A stretch of DNA of 55,519 nt from Bacteroidota bacterium (lineage in GTDB: Bacteria; Bacteroidota; Bacteroidia; Bacteroidales; DTGW01). Of the stretch, positions 24,239-35,364 are shown in pieces. The DNA lies in NCBI GenBank assembly GCA_029550865.1, contig JAKPGM010000002.1, forward strand, positions 1-55,519, written 5' to 3'. Both the position numbers and the translations under genes were made by a program. Position 1 is the stretch's first letter. Each line of letters opens with the position of its first letter. The notes beneath the pieces are model-generated. The model was not told the DNA's origin and ran no database searches. It saw only the letters and a list, made by a program, of their open reading frames with translations.

Positions 24239-26767
24239 TTAGTTATTGCTAACGTTGTCCTTAATTTCACTATGTAAAATATCTATTTTGATTTCGTCCT
24301 TTTCTTTATCAAAGCCAATCAAAATTTTATCGCCTTCGTTAATGCTGGCTTTGATAATAACCTCGGCCATAGGATCCTCAAGGTATTTCTGAATGGCACG
24401 TTTGAGCGGACGAGCGCCAAATTGTGAATCGTATCCACGTTCAATGATGAAGTTGCGGGCTTCGTCGGTAAGTTCAACCTTGTAGCCCATGGCATGTATA
24501 CGATCGTATAGCCCCTTCAGTTCAATATCGATGATTTGCGATATGTGTTCTTTGGTGAGCGAATTAAACAGCACAATGTCGTCGATACGGTTGAGAAACT
24601 CGGGCGAGAAAGTCTTTTTCAAGGCATTCTGAATTACGCCTTTCATGTATTCATTGGCTTGCGCTATTTTGGCACTGGTGGCAAAACCAACACCCTGGCC
24701 AAAATCCTTCAGTTGACGCGTACCAATGTTGGAAGTCATGATGATGATGGTATTCTTGAAATCAACCCTTCGACCCAGGCTATCGGTAAGAATACCTTCG
24801 TCCAGTACCTGCAATAAAAGGTGGAATACATCCGGGTGTGCTTTTTCTATTTCATCCAGTAGGACTACGGAATAGGGTTTTCTGCGGACTTTTTCGGTCA
24901 ATTGACCTCCTTCTTCGTAACCCACATAGCCCGGAGGTGCACCAATGAGCCGAGAAACAGAGAATTTTTCCATGTATTCGCTCATATCGATGCGAATCAG
25001 GTTGTCGTAGCTTTCGAAAAGGTATTTGGCCAGTACTTTAGCGAGCTGGGTTTTTCCCACTCCTGTGGGCCCCAGGAAAATAAAGGTACCAATCGGCTTG
25101 TTGGGATCTTTCAGGCCAGCACGATTACGTTGAATAGCACGTACTACCTTATCAATAGCTTCGTCCTGACCGATGACACTTGCCTTCAGCTCATCGGCCA
25201 TTTTCAGCAAGCGGGTACCTTCGGCCTGCGCAATACGTTGAACGGGCACTCCCGTCATCATGGCAACAACTTCTGCCACTTTGTCAGCATCAACGACAAT
25301 TCGGTTTTTACTAAGTTCCTGTTCCCAACGTTGTTTTTCAAGCTCAAGACGTTCGAGTAATTCTTTTTCCTTATCGCGGAAGCTTGCTGCTCTTTCGAAG
25401 TTCTGGTTTTTAACCGATTTTAGTTTTTCCTTTTTGGTTTCCTCAATTTCTTTTTCAAGATTTAAGATTCGTTCGGGAACAACAATGTTAGAAATATGGA
25501 CGCGTGAACCAGCTTCGTCCATGGCATCGATAGCCTTATCGGGCAAATGATGGTCGGTAATATATCGAGCGGTGAGCTTGACACAAGCCTCCAACGCTTC
25601 GGGGGTATAAATTACGTTGTGATGTTCTTCGTAACGATCTTTTATATTGTTGAGAATTTCGAGGGTTTCCTCAGGGGTTGTAGGTTCCACGATAACTTTT
25701 TGGAAACGACGTTCGAGCGCACCATCTTTTTCGATGTGCTGACGATATTCGTCGAGGGTAGTAGCGCCAATGCATTGAATTTCGCCACGCGCCAGAGCAG
25801 GTTTAAGCATATTAGCTGCATCGAGTGAACCGGTTGCTCCCCCTGCACCCACGATGGTGTGGATTTCGTCAATGAAAAGGATAACATTGGGGTTACGCTG
25901 TAGCTCGTTGAGGATGGCTTTCATGCGTTCCTCAAACTGCCCACGGTATTTTGTCCCAGCAACAATCGATGCTAAATCGAGAGCAATTACTCGCTTATTA
26001 AAAAGCACGCGAGAAACTTTTCGCTGAACAATACGAAGCGCCAGTCCTTCTACAATGGCCGATTTACCTACGCCTGGTTCACCAATAAGTATTGGATTAT
26101 TCTTTTTTCTACGACTGAGAATCTGGGCTATACGTTCAATTTCTTTTTCACGACCAACAATAGGATCGAGTCGTCCTTCTTCGGCAGCTTTAGTAAGATC
26201 TATCCCAAAATTATCGAGCACCGGTGTATCGGAGTTCGACTTAATTTGGGAAGAGCCCTGACTTCCTTTACCCATCCCCCCAAAAGGAGAGTTTCGTTCA
26301 TCATCTTCATCGCCATAATCCGATGACGAATCTTTTGGGTGGCGAATTTCGATGGCATTACGGATAACCTCGTAATCGATATTATTTTCCATCAAATATT
26401 TCGATACCAGATTATTTTCATCGCGCAGGATAGCCAGTAAAAGATGACCCGTTGAAATTTCTTCATCACGAAGCGCACGAGCTTCAAGGTATACAAGTTT
26501 GAGGATTCGTTCCGATGATTTTAAAAGGGGTATATGATCGATATCGCGATTTGCATCGGCCGATTCTCGTATCGATTCCTCGAGAAAATATTTAATTTCC
26601 TGTAGATCGATCATTTCGGACAATATGTCAATAGCAATACTTTCCCCATCGCGCAGGATACCAAGAAAAAAATGCTCGGGTCGGATGTATGCATTACCCA
26701 ACCTGATAGCCTCTTCCTTGCTATATGACAATACATCTTTTATTTTTTGTGAAAATTGTGAATCCAT
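24239..26767 (-). CDS. clpC: ClpC-type AAA+ chaperone-unfoldase of the Clp protease
   Basis: The 842-residue protein has two N-terminal Clp repeats (1-145), AAA1 with Walker [11 protein letters not shown] (about 225), a UVR/M-domain segment ([20 protein letters not shown], about 440-460) that marks ClpC rather than ClpA, and AAA2 with [12 protein letters not shown] (about 558). The C-terminal ClpB D2-small domain ends normally. It unfolds proteins for ClpP. A -7 box TAACTTTG (26822-26829) lies upstream and an AGGAG is placed seven bases before the ATG, unusual in this window, where Shine-Dalgarno sequences are rare. Confidence 0.96.
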   Translation of the reverse strand: MDSQFSQKIKDVLSYSKEEAIRLGNAYIRPEHFFLGILRDGESIAIDILSEMIDLQEIKYFLEESIRESADANRDIDHIPLLKSSERILKLVYLEARALRDEEISTGHLLLAILRDENNLVSKYLMENNIDYEVIRNAIEIRHPKDSSSDYGDEDDERNSPFGGMGKGSQGSSQIKSNSDTPVLDNFGIDLTKAAEEGRLDPIVGREKEIERIAQILSRRKKNNPILIGEPGVGKSAIVEGLALRIVQRKVSRVLFNKRVIALDLASIVAGTKYRGQFEERMKAILNELQRNPNVILFIDEIHTIVGAGGATGSLDAANMLKPALARGEIQCIGATTLDEYRQHIEKDGALERRFQKVIVEPTTPEETLEILNNIKDRYEEHHNVIYTPEALEACVKLTARYITDHHLPDKAIDAMDEAGSRVHISNIVVPERILNLEKEIEETKKEKLKSVKNQNFERAASFRDKEKELLERLELEKQRWEQELSKNRIVVDADKVAEVVAMMTGVPVQRIAQAEGTRLLKMADELKASVIGQDEAIDKVVRAIQRNRAGLKDPNKPIGTFIFLGPTGVGKTQLAKVLAKYLFESYDNLIRIDMSEYMEKFSVSRLIGAPPGYVGYEEGGQLTEKVRRKPYSVVLLDEIEKAHPDVFHLLLQVLDEGILTDSLGRRVDFKNTIIIMTSNIGTRQLKDFGQGVGFATSAKIAQANEYMKGVIQNALKKTFSPEFLNRIDDIVLFNSLTKEHISQIIDIELKGLYDRIHAMGYKVELTDEARNFIIERGYDSQFGARPLKRAIQKYLEDPMAEVIIKASINEGDKILIGFDKEKDEIKIDILHSEIKDNVSNN

Positions 26768-27031
26768 ATAAAATCTCCTTTTGTATTAGGATATAACAAT
26801 TATTATACCTTTTTGATGTGGCAAAGTTAAGTAAATTTACATAAAATCTTTGAAACATGTTGGGTGTTTAGGAAAAATTGTAAATAATGAGACAACAATG
26901 CAAAGTTCTTCCATGGTTTTCTGAGAGCGGCCTTAATCATGTTAATAAATTTTGAAGCAAAGATTTCATTATATTTAGCAAATAAAACCTTAAATTCGTG
27001 CACTAAAAATCTGCAAGAGATATACTGATAT

Positions 27032-29551
27032 ATGGCTGATAATGAACGTATTATTCAGGTGAACATTGAGGAGGAAATGAAAACTGCGTACATCGATTAT
27101 TCGATGTCGGTTATCGTTTCCCGTGCTTTGCCCGATGTCCGCGACGGATTAAAACCTGTACATCGTCGCGTATTATATGGAATGGCTGAATTGGGGTTAA
27201 CTGCAAATCGTCCGTACCGAAAGTCGGCGCGAATTGTTGGGGATGTTTTGGGTAAATACCATCCCCATGGCGATGCATCGGTGTACGATGCGATGGTACG
27301 AATGGCGCAGCCGTGGTCGTTACGTTATCCTCTTGTTGATGGGCAGGGTAACTTTGGTTCGATCGATGGGGATAGTCCTGCAGCCATGCGTTACACCGAA
27401 GCCCGACTGATGCGTATTGCCGAGGAAATGCTGGCGGATATTGATAAGAATACGGTTGATTTTCAGCTAAACTTCGATGATACTTTGCAGGAGCCAACGG
27501 TAATGCCCTCGAAAATTCCCAACCTTCTGATAAACGGTGCCTCGGGTATTGCCGTAGGGATGGCTACCAACATGCCGCCCCACAATCTGTGTGAAATTGT
27601 TGATGCAATTGTGGCATACATCGACAACAATGATATTACTACCGATGAATTGATGCGGTATGTCAAGGGACCCGATTTCCCCACCGGGGGTATCATCCTG
27701 GGGGTATCGGGTATCAAAGAGGCATACGAAACCGGTAAGGGTAAGGTGATAGTCAGATCCCGAACCGAAATTGAAACCACTGAAACCGGGCGGGAACGTA
27801 TTGTGGTGACCGAAATACCGTACATGGTAAATAAGCTCGAGCTTATTCAGAAAATTGCTGATTTAATAAACGAGAAAAAAATTGAAGGGATTTCGTATCT
27901 CAACGACGAAAGCGACCGTGAAGGGATGCGCATCGTGATGATTTGTAAGCGCGAAGCATCGGCCAACGTGGTGCTTAACAAGCTGTTTAAGTATACACTT
28001 CTGCAAACTTCATATAATATTAATAATATAGCGCTCGTTAATGGTCGTCCACGTACCTTATCTTTAAAAGAACTTATTAAACATTATGTGGATCACCGCC
28101 ACGAAGTCGTAGTTCGTCGCACACAATACGATTTGCAGGAGGCAGAAAAGCGGAAGCATATTCTGGAAGGTCTTCTCATAGCCCTTGATCATCTTGATGA
28201 AGTAATAACCTTAATACGAGAATCTCGCACACCGGAAGACGCCCGTAATGGATTGATGGAAAGGTTTGGTCTGTCGGAGGTGCAGGCACGATCGATTCTG
28301 GATATGCGACTGCAAAGCCTTACTGGCATGCAACGCGAAAAAATCAAAGCCGATTACGATGAGTTGGTAAAACAAATAGCCTACTACCAACAAGTGTTGG
28401 CAGATATTTCGTTGCGTATGTCGATCATAAAGGATGAGCTTAAAGAAGTTAAGGAAAAATATGGCGATGATCGACGCACCGAAATACTTCCGGACGAAAG
28501 TGAATTTAATCCTGAGGATTTTTATGCCAACGACGACATGGTGATAACCATATCGCATCTGGGTTATATAAAACGTACACCACTGGCTGAATTTAGAACG
28601 CAGAGCAGGGGAGGGGTAGGTTCAAAAGCCAGTGCTACACGCGATGATGATTTTCTGGAGCACATGTTTAGTGCTACCATGCATAATACCATTCTTTTCT
28701 TTACCGAAAAAGGAAAATGTTTTTGGCTGAAGGTATATGATATCCCCGAAGGAAATAGGAATTCGAAAGGTAGAGCAATACAGAACCTATTGAGCATTGA
28801 TCCCGACGATAAGATTAGAGCATTCATTAATGTTCCCAATCTTGAAGATGAACAATTTTTGAATTCGCATTATGTGATTCTTTGTACTCAGAAAGGTATC
28901 ATCAAAAAAACGCTGCTAAGTGCATACTCACGGCCACGGCAAACGGGTATCCATGCCATAAATATCAGGGAAGGCGATATGCTGATAGAGGCTTTGCTAA
29001 CCAATGGCAATAGTGAAATACTCATGGCTGTTCGGTCGGGAAAAGCACTTCGTTTCAATGAACAGAAAGTTCGTCCTGTGGGTCGTACAGCAGCTGGAGT
29101 GAAGGGGATAACGCTTTCCGATGAAAATGACGAGGTGGTGGGTATGGTAAGTATTGCGTCAGACAATGAGACCATCATGGTGGTTTCGGAGAATGGATAT
29201 GGTAAACGTTCCGACCTGGCCGATTACCGGATTACCGGAAGGGGAGGTAAAGGTGTAAAAACGCTTAACATTACTCCCAAAACGGGTCAGCTCATTGCTA
29301 TTAAAAATGTGACCGATGAGGACGATCTAATGATCATTACTCGCATGGGACTGACCATTCGACTTGCCGTATCGCAGTTTCGCATTATGGGAAGGGCTAC
29401 ACAAGGAGTGCGACTCATTAATTTACGCGAGAATGATGCCATTGCTGCCGTTGCAAAGGTGCCTAAGAGTACAGAAAACGAGGAATATCCAGAAAACGAA
29501 GTAACAGCTGAAAAAAACGAGTCGGCTGAGAATGGTAATGAAATGGAATAG
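27032..29551 (+). CDS. gyrA: DNA gyrase subunit A
   Basis: The 839-residue protein has the breakage-reunion domain ([20 protein letters not shown] near the start, [13 protein letters not shown]), the catalytic Tyr in [10 protein letters not shown], and six C-terminal beta-pinwheel repeats from about residue 505, including the GyrA-box-like [10 protein letters not shown]. It forms the A2B2 gyrase that supercoils DNA. Residue 82 is Ala (codon GCA, 27275-27277), where Escherichia coli has Ser83; Asp86 matches Asp87. The acidic tail ([19 protein letters not shown]) is typical of Bacteroidetes. Confidence 0.98.
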   Translation: MADNERIIQVNIEEEMKTAYIDYSMSVIVSRALPDVRDGLKPVHRRVLYGMAELGLTANRPYRKSARIVGDVLGKYHPHGDASVYDAMVRMAQPWSLRYPLVDGQGNFGSIDGDSPAAMRYTEARLMRIAEEMLADIDKNTVDFQLNFDDTLQEPTVMPSKIPNLLINGASGIAVGMATNMPPHNLCEIVDAIVAYIDNNDITTDELMRYVKGPDFPTGGIILGVSGIKEAYETGKGKVIVRSRTEIETTETGRERIVVTEIPYMVNKLELIQKIADLINEKKIEGISYLNDESDREGMRIVMICKREASANVVLNKLFKYTLLQTSYNINNIALVNGRPRTLSLKELIKHYVDHRHEVVVRRTQYDLQEAEKRKHILEGLLIALDHLDEVITLIRESRTPEDARNGLMERFGLSEVQARSILDMRLQSLTGMQREKIKADYDELVKQIAYYQQVLADISLRMSIIKDELKEVKEKYGDDRRTEILPDESEFNPEDFYANDDMVITISHLGYIKRTPLAEFRTQSRGGVGSKASATRDDDFLEHMFSATMHNTILFFTEKGKCFWLKVYDIPEGNRNSKGRAIQNLLSIDPDDKIRAFINVPNLEDEQFLNSHYVILCTQKGIIKKTLLSAYSRPRQTGIHAINIREGDMLIEALLTNGNSEILMAVRSGKALRFNEQKVRPVGRTAAGVKGITLSDENDEVVGMVSIASDNETIMVVSENGYGKRSDLADYRITGRGGKGVKTLNITPKTGQLIAIKNVTDEDDLMIITRMGLTIRLAVSQFRIMGRATQGVRLINLRENDAIAAVAKVPKSTENEEYPENEVTAEKNESAENGNEME

Positions 29552-29617
29552 TGAAAGGCTAATGTTTTGTAAAAGAATTATATTTGCAATTTAAGTACAA
29601 ACCTAAATTTTGAAGAG

Positions 29618-30754
29618 ATGAAAAAAATATTTTTGCTTTTCCTGTGCCTTATGACCACAGGAATGTTAATAGCACAAAAAAAAGTTGTCCGCATTGCTGA
29701 AAAGGAGTTGAACAAGGGGAATATTAAAACAGCCTGGGATACTCTGCAATCAGCATTACAGCATGAAGAAACAAAAGGCGATGCCAATACCTGGTTTTTG
29801 AGAGGGTTAATTTTGCAAAGTATGGCAAAGTCGACCGATTCGACGGTGCGTAACCTGGTTGATTCACCCGTAAAGCAAGCTTACGAGTCATACGAAAAGG
29901 CTTTGCAGATTGATGTGAAAATGCGTAATAAGGTCAATCTTCAACTAAACGATTTGTACATTGCCGCTGTGATGGCTGGTAGCGAAGCATTTGAAAAGAA
30001 AAATTATGCAAAGGCCCTGGATATGTTTGAACTTGCCTTACAAATTGAGACAGCGCCGATATTTAAAAACATCGTTGACACTTCGATGTATTATAATTCC
30101 GGGTTAGCGGCCTTGAATGCCAAAAATTACGATAAGGCCATCGAATATTTCCAGAAGGCTGCTCAATATGGTTATAATGGTGGGGTAACTTATTCGTTAC
30201 TCCGTACGGCATATGCTGAAAAGGGAGACTCGGCTGCTGCACTTCGTACACTACAAGAAGGATTCGAAAAATATCCCAACGATCTCAACATGATTGTTGA
30301 CCTGGTGAACTATTACATTGTAGCTCAAAAAGTTGAAGATGCACTGAAATATCTTTCGATTGCTAAAGAAAAAGAGCCCAACAATAGTTCATTTTACTTT
30401 GCCGAAGGAACACTTTATGAAAAGTTAAATGACTTTGACAAAGCTGAGGCTGCTTATCGTAAAGCAACCGAAATCGATCCTCAAAGTTTTAATGCATGGT
30501 ACAACCTTGGCGTATTGTATTACAATAAAGCTGTAAAAGTTTTCGACGAAGCCAGCAATGAAAAAGATGATGCCAAGTATAATCAGTTGCTTGAGCAGGG
30601 AAATGAACTTTTGAAACAGTGTATTCCTTACCTTGAACAGGCCCATAAGATTGACCCAAAGGAAGAAACTTGTGCTAAAACATTACGTGGCCTTTATTTC
30701 CGTATGCAGATGAAAGACAAGTACGATGCCATTAATGCCGAAATGGGCTGGTAA
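29618..30754 (+). CDS. Secreted or periplasmic TPR protein
   Basis: The 378-residue product has a signal peptide (1-19, ending MLIAQ) with no lipobox, then at least five to six tetratricopeptide repeats (AFEKKNYAKALDMFELALQI, ALNAKNYDKAIEYFQKAAQ, YEKLNDFDKAEAAYRKATEI). TPR arrays mediate protein contacts; the partner is unknown. It follows gyrA by 66 bases with a -7 box TATATTTG at 29579-29586, so it likely has its own promoter. A terminator follows. Confidence 0.85.
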   Translation: MKKIFLLFLCLMTTGMLIAQKKVVRIAEKELNKGNIKTAWDTLQSALQHEETKGDANTWFLRGLILQSMAKSTDSTVRNLVDSPVKQAYESYEKALQIDVKMRNKVNLQLNDLYIAAVMAGSEAFEKKNYAKALDMFELALQIETAPIFKNIVDTSMYYNSGLAALNAKNYDKAIEYFQKAAQYGYNGGVTYSLLRTAYAEKGDSAAALRTLQEGFEKYPNDLNMIVDLVNYYIVAQKVEDALKYLSIAKEKEPNNSSFYFAEGTLYEKLNDFDKAEAAYRKATEIDPQSFNAWYNLGVLYYNKAVKVFDEASNEKDDAKYNQLLEQGNELLKQCIPYLEQAHKIDPKEETCAKTLRGLYFRMQMKDKYDAINAEMGW

Positions 30755-30764
30755 ATGAGATAAG

Positions 30765-30792
30765 AGGGAACCCCTGGTGGTTTCCTTTTTTA
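30765..30792 (+). terminator. Terminator after the TPR gene
   Basis: An 8-bp stem with one G-U pair (30765-30772, AGGGAACC, with 30779-30786) and a 6-base loop runs into a T-run. Confidence 0.8.
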
Positions 30793-30921
30793 AAAAAAAT
30801 CAATTTAACATAATATTAATTATACGACAAAATGATAAAATATTTTTATCATTTTTTGTCAAAAAAATTCTTTTGATTTCGATGAAAAATGTATAATTGC
30901 ACAAAATTCAAAAGCAGAAAC

Positions 30922-31242
30922 ATGGGAAAAGTGAATAAGGTAGTAAGTTTGCAAAACTTGTCGCCGGAACTGGTTGAGCTTCTGCACAAAAAATATCCGG
31001 ATGGGTATCAGAATCATGTGATAAAAGTCACCACGCCCAAGAATGATTTTTTCTATGGGGTCACACTTGATACCCCGGAGGTAAGTTATTTGGTGAAAGT
31101 TCCGGTAAAAATTGACACCAATCCGGAAGAGATTGATGAAAAAGATTTTGTGGGCGAACCAGATGACGTGCTGACACCGGATGAAACATTCGATGAAGCC
31201 GATGATGTTGAAGACCCCGACAACATTCCGGATGAAGAATAG
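30922..31242 (+). CDS. Small acidic protein of unknown function
   Basis: The ATG at 30922 gives 106 residues: a short basic-to-neutral N-terminal half (LSPELVELLHKKYPDGYQNHV, then two beta stretches VIKVTTP and FFYGVTL) and a strongly acidic, probably disordered C-terminus (residues 70-106 with many Asp and Glu). I recall such small acidic-tailed proteins in other Bacteroidetes but know no function. An in-frame ATG at 30889 is rejected as start because the promoter-like TATAATTG at 30892-30899 overlaps it. A terminator follows directly, so it is a single-gene unit. Confidence 0.75.
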   Translation: MGKVNKVVSLQNLSPELVELLHKKYPDGYQNHVIKVTTPKNDFFYGVTLDTPEVSYLVKVPVKIDTNPEEIDEKDFVGEPDDVLTPDETFDEADDVEDPDNIPDEE

Positions 31243-31271
31243 TAAAGTTTAAGGATGATGATTTGAGGATA

Positions 31272-31297
31272 CCTGGCAACCAATGCCGGGTTTTTTG
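31272..31297 (+). terminator. Terminator after the small acidic protein gene
   Basis: A 7-bp stem (31272-31278, CCTGGCA, with 31284-31290, TGCCGGG) is followed by six Ts. An ATG at 31283 lies within this hairpin, which argues against its use as the start of the next gene. Confidence 0.8.
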
Positions 31298-31318
31298 TTT
31301 AATATTGTAGTATTAATA

Positions 31319-32512
31319 ATGCGAGCCCATATGAGTTTACTTTACCTGTATAAGTATTCTGCCTTTGAAGTTTTTTTAATCTTCCTCGGCATTTTTTTGT
31401 TAATCGATGGATTAATAGCTTTTATTCTAAAAAAGCGATTGCCAAAGCGAAATTATTGGATATATAAGTTACACCTTATTGTTGCTGGTGTCGTTTATAT
31501 TAGCTTATTATGGGCTTTTTTTATTCATTCCTGGGAACGTAATCTCGAAAGTTTTTCTCCTTTTTTCTTTTTAACCAATCATTTGTCAATTCTGTATCTT
31601 TCCAAGATTTTTTTTCTGCTGATTGCGCTGTTTGCCTTATTCTTCAATAAAAAAATTATAATCAAGACTGCGTTTATTTCCGGGTTGTTTGTGTTTATTA
31701 TCCTATTATGGGGGTTGTATTGGGGACGTTTTAATTTTATTATAAAAGAAAATGTTATTTATACCCAGCATAAAATAAATACATCGTTAAAAATTGTATT
31801 TATCTCCGACTTACATGTGGGTCAGTACTATGGGCACGAAAGGGAGTTTGAACAATTGATTCGGCAAATTAACAATCAGCACCCCGATTTAATTGTACTG
31901 GGTGGTGATATGATATGCTTTTTTGCCGAGGAAATGAAGCATTTTGTTCCCTATTTGAAGCAATTGAGTGCAAAATATGGTGTATACGCTATACATGGGA
32001 ATCATGATTATGGTGACTATTTCTGGTGGAAAAATAAAAAAGAAAAGTTATGGAATCATCGAATGCTGGAATATTACTACGAGTTAGCCAATATTCGCTT
32101 GTTAAATAATGAACAGGTAACGTTGCCTGAAGCTTCAATTGTTCTGGTGGGAATAGAAAATTGTGGTCATATCCCCTATGGCTGTCATGCCGACTGGGAA
32201 AAGGCGTTACGTGGAATAACTAATGATCATTACATCATTTTATTAGCACATGACCCGTGGAACTGGCAAAAAGTTCTTGCCCAATATCCTCAGATAAAAC
32301 TTACCCTTTCGGGACATACGCATGCATATCAGTTTGGCATTGATAATGGGCGTACTCGCTGGAGTCCTTTTAATCCAAAAAATCCGTGGTGTGGACTATA
32401 TTCTCGAAAAGACCAATACCTATATATCAGTCATGGTGTTGGTAGTGCCATGTTTTCGGCACGTGTAGGCATGTGGCCAGAGATAACAGTCCTGACATTG
32501 CGAAACGAGTAA
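31319..32512 (+). CDS. Membrane-anchored metallophosphoesterase
   Basis: About 397 residues. The first 140 residues form four hydrophobic segments; the rest is a calcineurin-like phosphoesterase with the full metal set: SDLHVG, GGDM, GNHDYG, LLAHDP and SGHTHAY. It resembles YkuE/YaeI-type enzymes, some of which act on phospholipid or lipid A precursors; the substrate here is unknown. The start is either 31319 or 31331; an ATG at 31283 lies inside a terminator hairpin. The active domain most likely faces the periplasm or the membrane surface. It converges on the thioesterase gene. Confidence 0.87.
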   Translation: MRAHMSLLYLYKYSAFEVFLIFLGIFLLIDGLIAFILKKRLPKRNYWIYKLHLIVAGVVYISLLWAFFIHSWERNLESFSPFFFLTNHLSILYLSKIFFLLIALFALFFNKKIIIKTAFISGLFVFIILLWGLYWGRFNFIIKENVIYTQHKINTSLKIVFISDLHVGQYYGHEREFEQLIRQINNQHPDLIVLGGDMICFFAEEMKHFVPYLKQLSAKYGVYAIHGNHDYGDYFWWKNKKEKLWNHRMLEYYYELANIRLLNNEQVTLPEASIVLVGIENCGHIPYGCHADWEKALRGITNDHYIILLAHDPWNWQKVLAQYPQIKLTLSGHTHAYQFGIDNGRTRWSPFNPKNPWCGLYSRKDQYLYISHGVGSAMFSARVGMWPEITVLTLRNE

Positions 32513-32524
32513 ATCAAAACCTCC

Positions 32525-32935
32525 TTAGTCCCAGTTTAGCTGATTTATTTTTTCCATAAAATATTTTGGTGGTCGGCAGGGTTTCCGGGTAACAGCATCC
32601 ACAAACACCAATTCGGTAGTAGCCGTATTGATAAGCTCGTTTTTCTCGTTAAAAACCTCATAGAAAAAGATAATCTTAACCGAAGGTTTTTGAGGTATTG
32701 AAGTTCTAATTGTTAAGACTTCATCGTATAAAGCTGGTGCTATATAATGAATTTCGAGACGGGACACGGGTAAAAGTGTACCGCTATCTTCCAGCTCTTT
32801 GTAGGTAAGCCCATAATTGCGTAGCAGTTCCGTTCGTCCCATTTCATAGTAAAAAGGATAGTAACCATAGTAAGCATAACCCATTCGGTCGGTTTCGCCG
32901 TATCTAACCCGTACTTTAATTTCGCCCTGTATCAT
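32525..32935 (-). CDS. Acyl-CoA thioesterase, hotdog fold (YbgC/4HBT type)
   Basis: The 136-residue protein has the 4-hydroxybenzoyl-CoA thioesterase pattern: RVRYGETDRMGYAYYGYY (9-26) with the active-site Asp16, YEMGRTELLR (30-39) and the central hydrophobic helix. It hydrolyses acyl-CoA; the substrate is unknown, with short-chain acyl-CoA likely for this type. The gene is alone, convergent with the phosphoesterase (12 bases apart) and divergent from the TonB receptor (50 bases). Confidence 0.9.
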   Translation of the reverse strand: MIQGEIKVRVRYGETDRMGYAYYGYYPFYYEMGRTELLRNYGLTYKELEDSGTLLPVSRLEIHYIAPALYDEVLTIRTSIPQKPSVKIIFFYEVFNEKNELINTATTELVFVDAVTRKPCRPPKYFMEKINQLNWD

Positions 32936-32985
32936 CTTTTATTAAAGATTTATGTATTTTCGCTAAATAAGGCTTCAAAAATAAA

Positions 32986-35352
32986 ATGAAAAAAGGTTCG
33001 ATGAAAACTGTCCTGCAATTTTTTATACTGCTATGCATGATTCAGGCGGCAAGTTTTGGACAAACTATCAAATTATCAGGGGTAATCTGGGATGAGGAGG
33101 GACAGCCACTGGAAGGAGTTGTTATTGCCGATAGCCTGGGACATGTGTTATCACAGAGTACACAGAACGGAATATTTTCGCTTGAAATACAGCCCAATCA
33201 ACAAATATGTTTTAGAAAGCCTGGATATATAGACACTTGCTTAGCTTATAGTGATTCTAAGGATCAGAACAGAATAGTTTTACGCTTGAAAAGTACGCAA
33301 ATGAATGCGGTCATAGTGTCGGGTCAGGGGATGCGAATAAAGTCGCTTGAAAGTACGAAAGTGGGAGTAACTGAAATTAGGGTTGATAGTATCCGGCAGC
33401 TCCCTACCCTTACGGGCGAAGTTGATCCCTTAAAAATTCTTCAGCTTACGCCTGGTGTAGGAAAATTTGATCTTTCGAGTGGACTGCTGGTAAGAGGAAG
33501 TACCATTGACCAAAATCTGGTCATTTTTGATGAGGGTATGATTTACAACCCCACCCATCTTGCAGGTTTTATATCGATGTTCAATCCGTATGTTGTAGAA
33601 AAAATTACGCTCATAAAAACGGGGCTTCCGGTCGATTATGGAGGTAGAACATCATCCATGTTGTTAGCAGAATCGGGGAAAAACCCATCATCGAATCGGA
33701 TTGAAGGAAACGTCGGATTGCTTTTGTCGAATGTAGCGGTACACAGGTCGTTAGGCAATCGATGCTGGAGTACAGTGGCTTTTCGTCGGTCGTATATTGA
33801 TTATACGCTTAAGCCATTTAGCAAGCAGTTTTTTCCCAATAGTCGATCATTCTTTCAAAGTTCTTCCTACAACTTTTATGATGGTAATTTTATTGTTAAC
33901 TATCGTCTTACTCAGCAGGATAATATTATTCTGAGTACGTACCTGGGAAGCGATAATTTTACGCTCAATCGTACTGCTTTCGAACTCAAATACGACATGG
34001 AATGGAATAATAAAATGGCCAGCATGCAATGGACACACTATTTCAATGCGCGGCATATTTCCAAAACATCGGCATATTTTACCAAATCAAATTTAAGATT
34101 ATTCATTGGTCAGAGTAATTTCAACTACCGATTAATATCGACCAATGAGGATTATTCCATCAAACACGAGCATCGTTTTTATATTAATCGATTTAAAATT
34201 AAGATAGGAGGACAATACTTACAGCAGTGGGTAATTCCCAATCGGAGCGCGGCTGTGCTGAATGAGCTTCAAGCTAACTTTGGAACTCCCAATGAGTATC
34301 ATTTAAGCACTTTAAGCGGTTATGCAGAATCGGAAATCGCATTTAGCAATAGGTTTTTGGTTTCAGTAGGAATACGGGAAAATGTGTATACGCATCTTGG
34401 TCCATACAGTCAATTTGTACGATCGGCCGATACCAGGGTAATAACGGATACCCTGTATTATCCCTACGGCAGTGTTGTCAAAAAATTTAATACTCTTGAT
34501 TTACAGCTGTTGTTACGCTATAAGATCGACAGTTTATCTGCGTTAAAGCTCAATGTTGGCCGCAACAATCAGTTTGTTCAACAGGTAAATGTAACGACGG
34601 TAGCCCTGCCAACCGACTTTTGGTTACCTGCCTCACATCAGGTTCCTCCACTTGTTGCGCAGCAAATGAGTATAGGCTATTACAGAAACTGGTATTCGAA
34701 CATCAACTTGTCTGTTGAGATGTATTACAAATGGTTTAACCCTGTAATTGAATTTGATAAGGGTTTGCTTCAGAGTCTCTCGAAAGCCACGATGGAGGAA
34801 AACATTTTGCTGGGCAAAGGACGTTCGTACGGCATTGAATTGTACGTCGAAGGTTCATTAGAACGATGGGCGGGATGGATTAGCTACACGCTTTCGAGAT
34901 CGGAACGGGTATTTGCGGAGATTAATCAGGGACGACCTTTTCCTTCGAAATACGACCGATTGCATGATTTAACAGTAGTGCTCATGCGATCGATAAATTT
35001 CCATTGGAAAGGCTCGCTAACCTTTACCTATGCCAGTGGACAAGCCACTACCCTACCCGTTGGTCGATATCTGGTGGGAGGCAATATCGTGAATCAATAC
35101 ACGGCATATAATGGTTTTCGTATGCCTCCTTATCATCGACTCGATATCGCATTTAGCAGAATTTTAAAAAGTTACAGAGGCATGAATCATGAACTGGTAT
35201 TTAGCATCTATAATGTTTATAGCCGATTGAATCCCTACTTTATGTATTATAAAGTTTCGGGCGATTTAAAACGGTATAAACTCACCGTAACGCCCCAATA
35301 CGTAGCTCTTTTCCCCATGATGCCATCGATTTCGTATCGTTTTTCGTATTAA
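32986..35352 (+). CDS. TonB-dependent outer-membrane receptor
   Basis: The 788-residue protein has a signal peptide (to about residue 25), a carboxypeptidase-regulatory-like beta domain (27-105, IKLSGVIWDEEGQPLEGVVI), a plug (about 107-230, VRGSTIDQNLVIFDEGMIYNP) and a beta barrel ending in Phe-Ser-Tyr, a normal outer-membrane terminus. There is no SusC-length barrel (about 1000 residues), so it is not a classical glycan SusC. The next gene encodes a DUF4249-like lipoprotein 12 bases away, a pairing common in Bacteroidetes. Cargo unknown. A second Met at residue 6 is a possible start. Confidence 0.92.
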   Translation: MKKGSMKTVLQFFILLCMIQAASFGQTIKLSGVIWDEEGQPLEGVVIADSLGHVLSQSTQNGIFSLEIQPNQQICFRKPGYIDTCLAYSDSKDQNRIVLRLKSTQMNAVIVSGQGMRIKSLESTKVGVTEIRVDSIRQLPTLTGEVDPLKILQLTPGVGKFDLSSGLLVRGSTIDQNLVIFDEGMIYNPTHLAGFISMFNPYVVEKITLIKTGLPVDYGGRTSSMLLAESGKNPSSNRIEGNVGLLLSNVAVHRSLGNRCWSTVAFRRSYIDYTLKPFSKQFFPNSRSFFQSSSYNFYDGNFIVNYRLTQQDNIILSTYLGSDNFTLNRTAFELKYDMEWNNKMASMQWTHYFNARHISKTSAYFTKSNLRLFIGQSNFNYRLISTNEDYSIKHEHRFYINRFKIKIGGQYLQQWVIPNRSAAVLNELQANFGTPNEYHLSTLSGYAESEIAFSNRFLVSVGIRENVYTHLGPYSQFVRSADTRVITDTLYYPYGSVVKKFNTLDLQLLLRYKIDSLSALKLNVGRNNQFVQQVNVTTVALPTDFWLPASHQVPPLVAQQMSIGYYRNWYSNINLSVEMYYKWFNPVIEFDKGLLQSLSKATMEENILLGKGRSYGIELYVEGSLERWAGWISYTLSRSERVFAEINQGRPFPSKYDRLHDLTVVLMRSINFHWKGSLTFTYASGQATTLPVGRYLVGGNIVNQYTAYNGFRMPPYHRLDIAFSRILKSYRGMNHELVFSIYNVYSRLNPYFMYYKVSGDLKRYKLTVTPQYVALFPMMPSISYRFSY

Positions 35353-35364
35353 ACTGTAGTGTAG

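Noticed and set aside
26831-26840. Palindrome GTAAATTTAC upstream of clpC as another dyad of the 16554 cluster
   Set aside because: Half-sites are in the opposite order (GTAAA then TTTAC) without the 4-base centre; short AT-rich palindromes are expected by chance.
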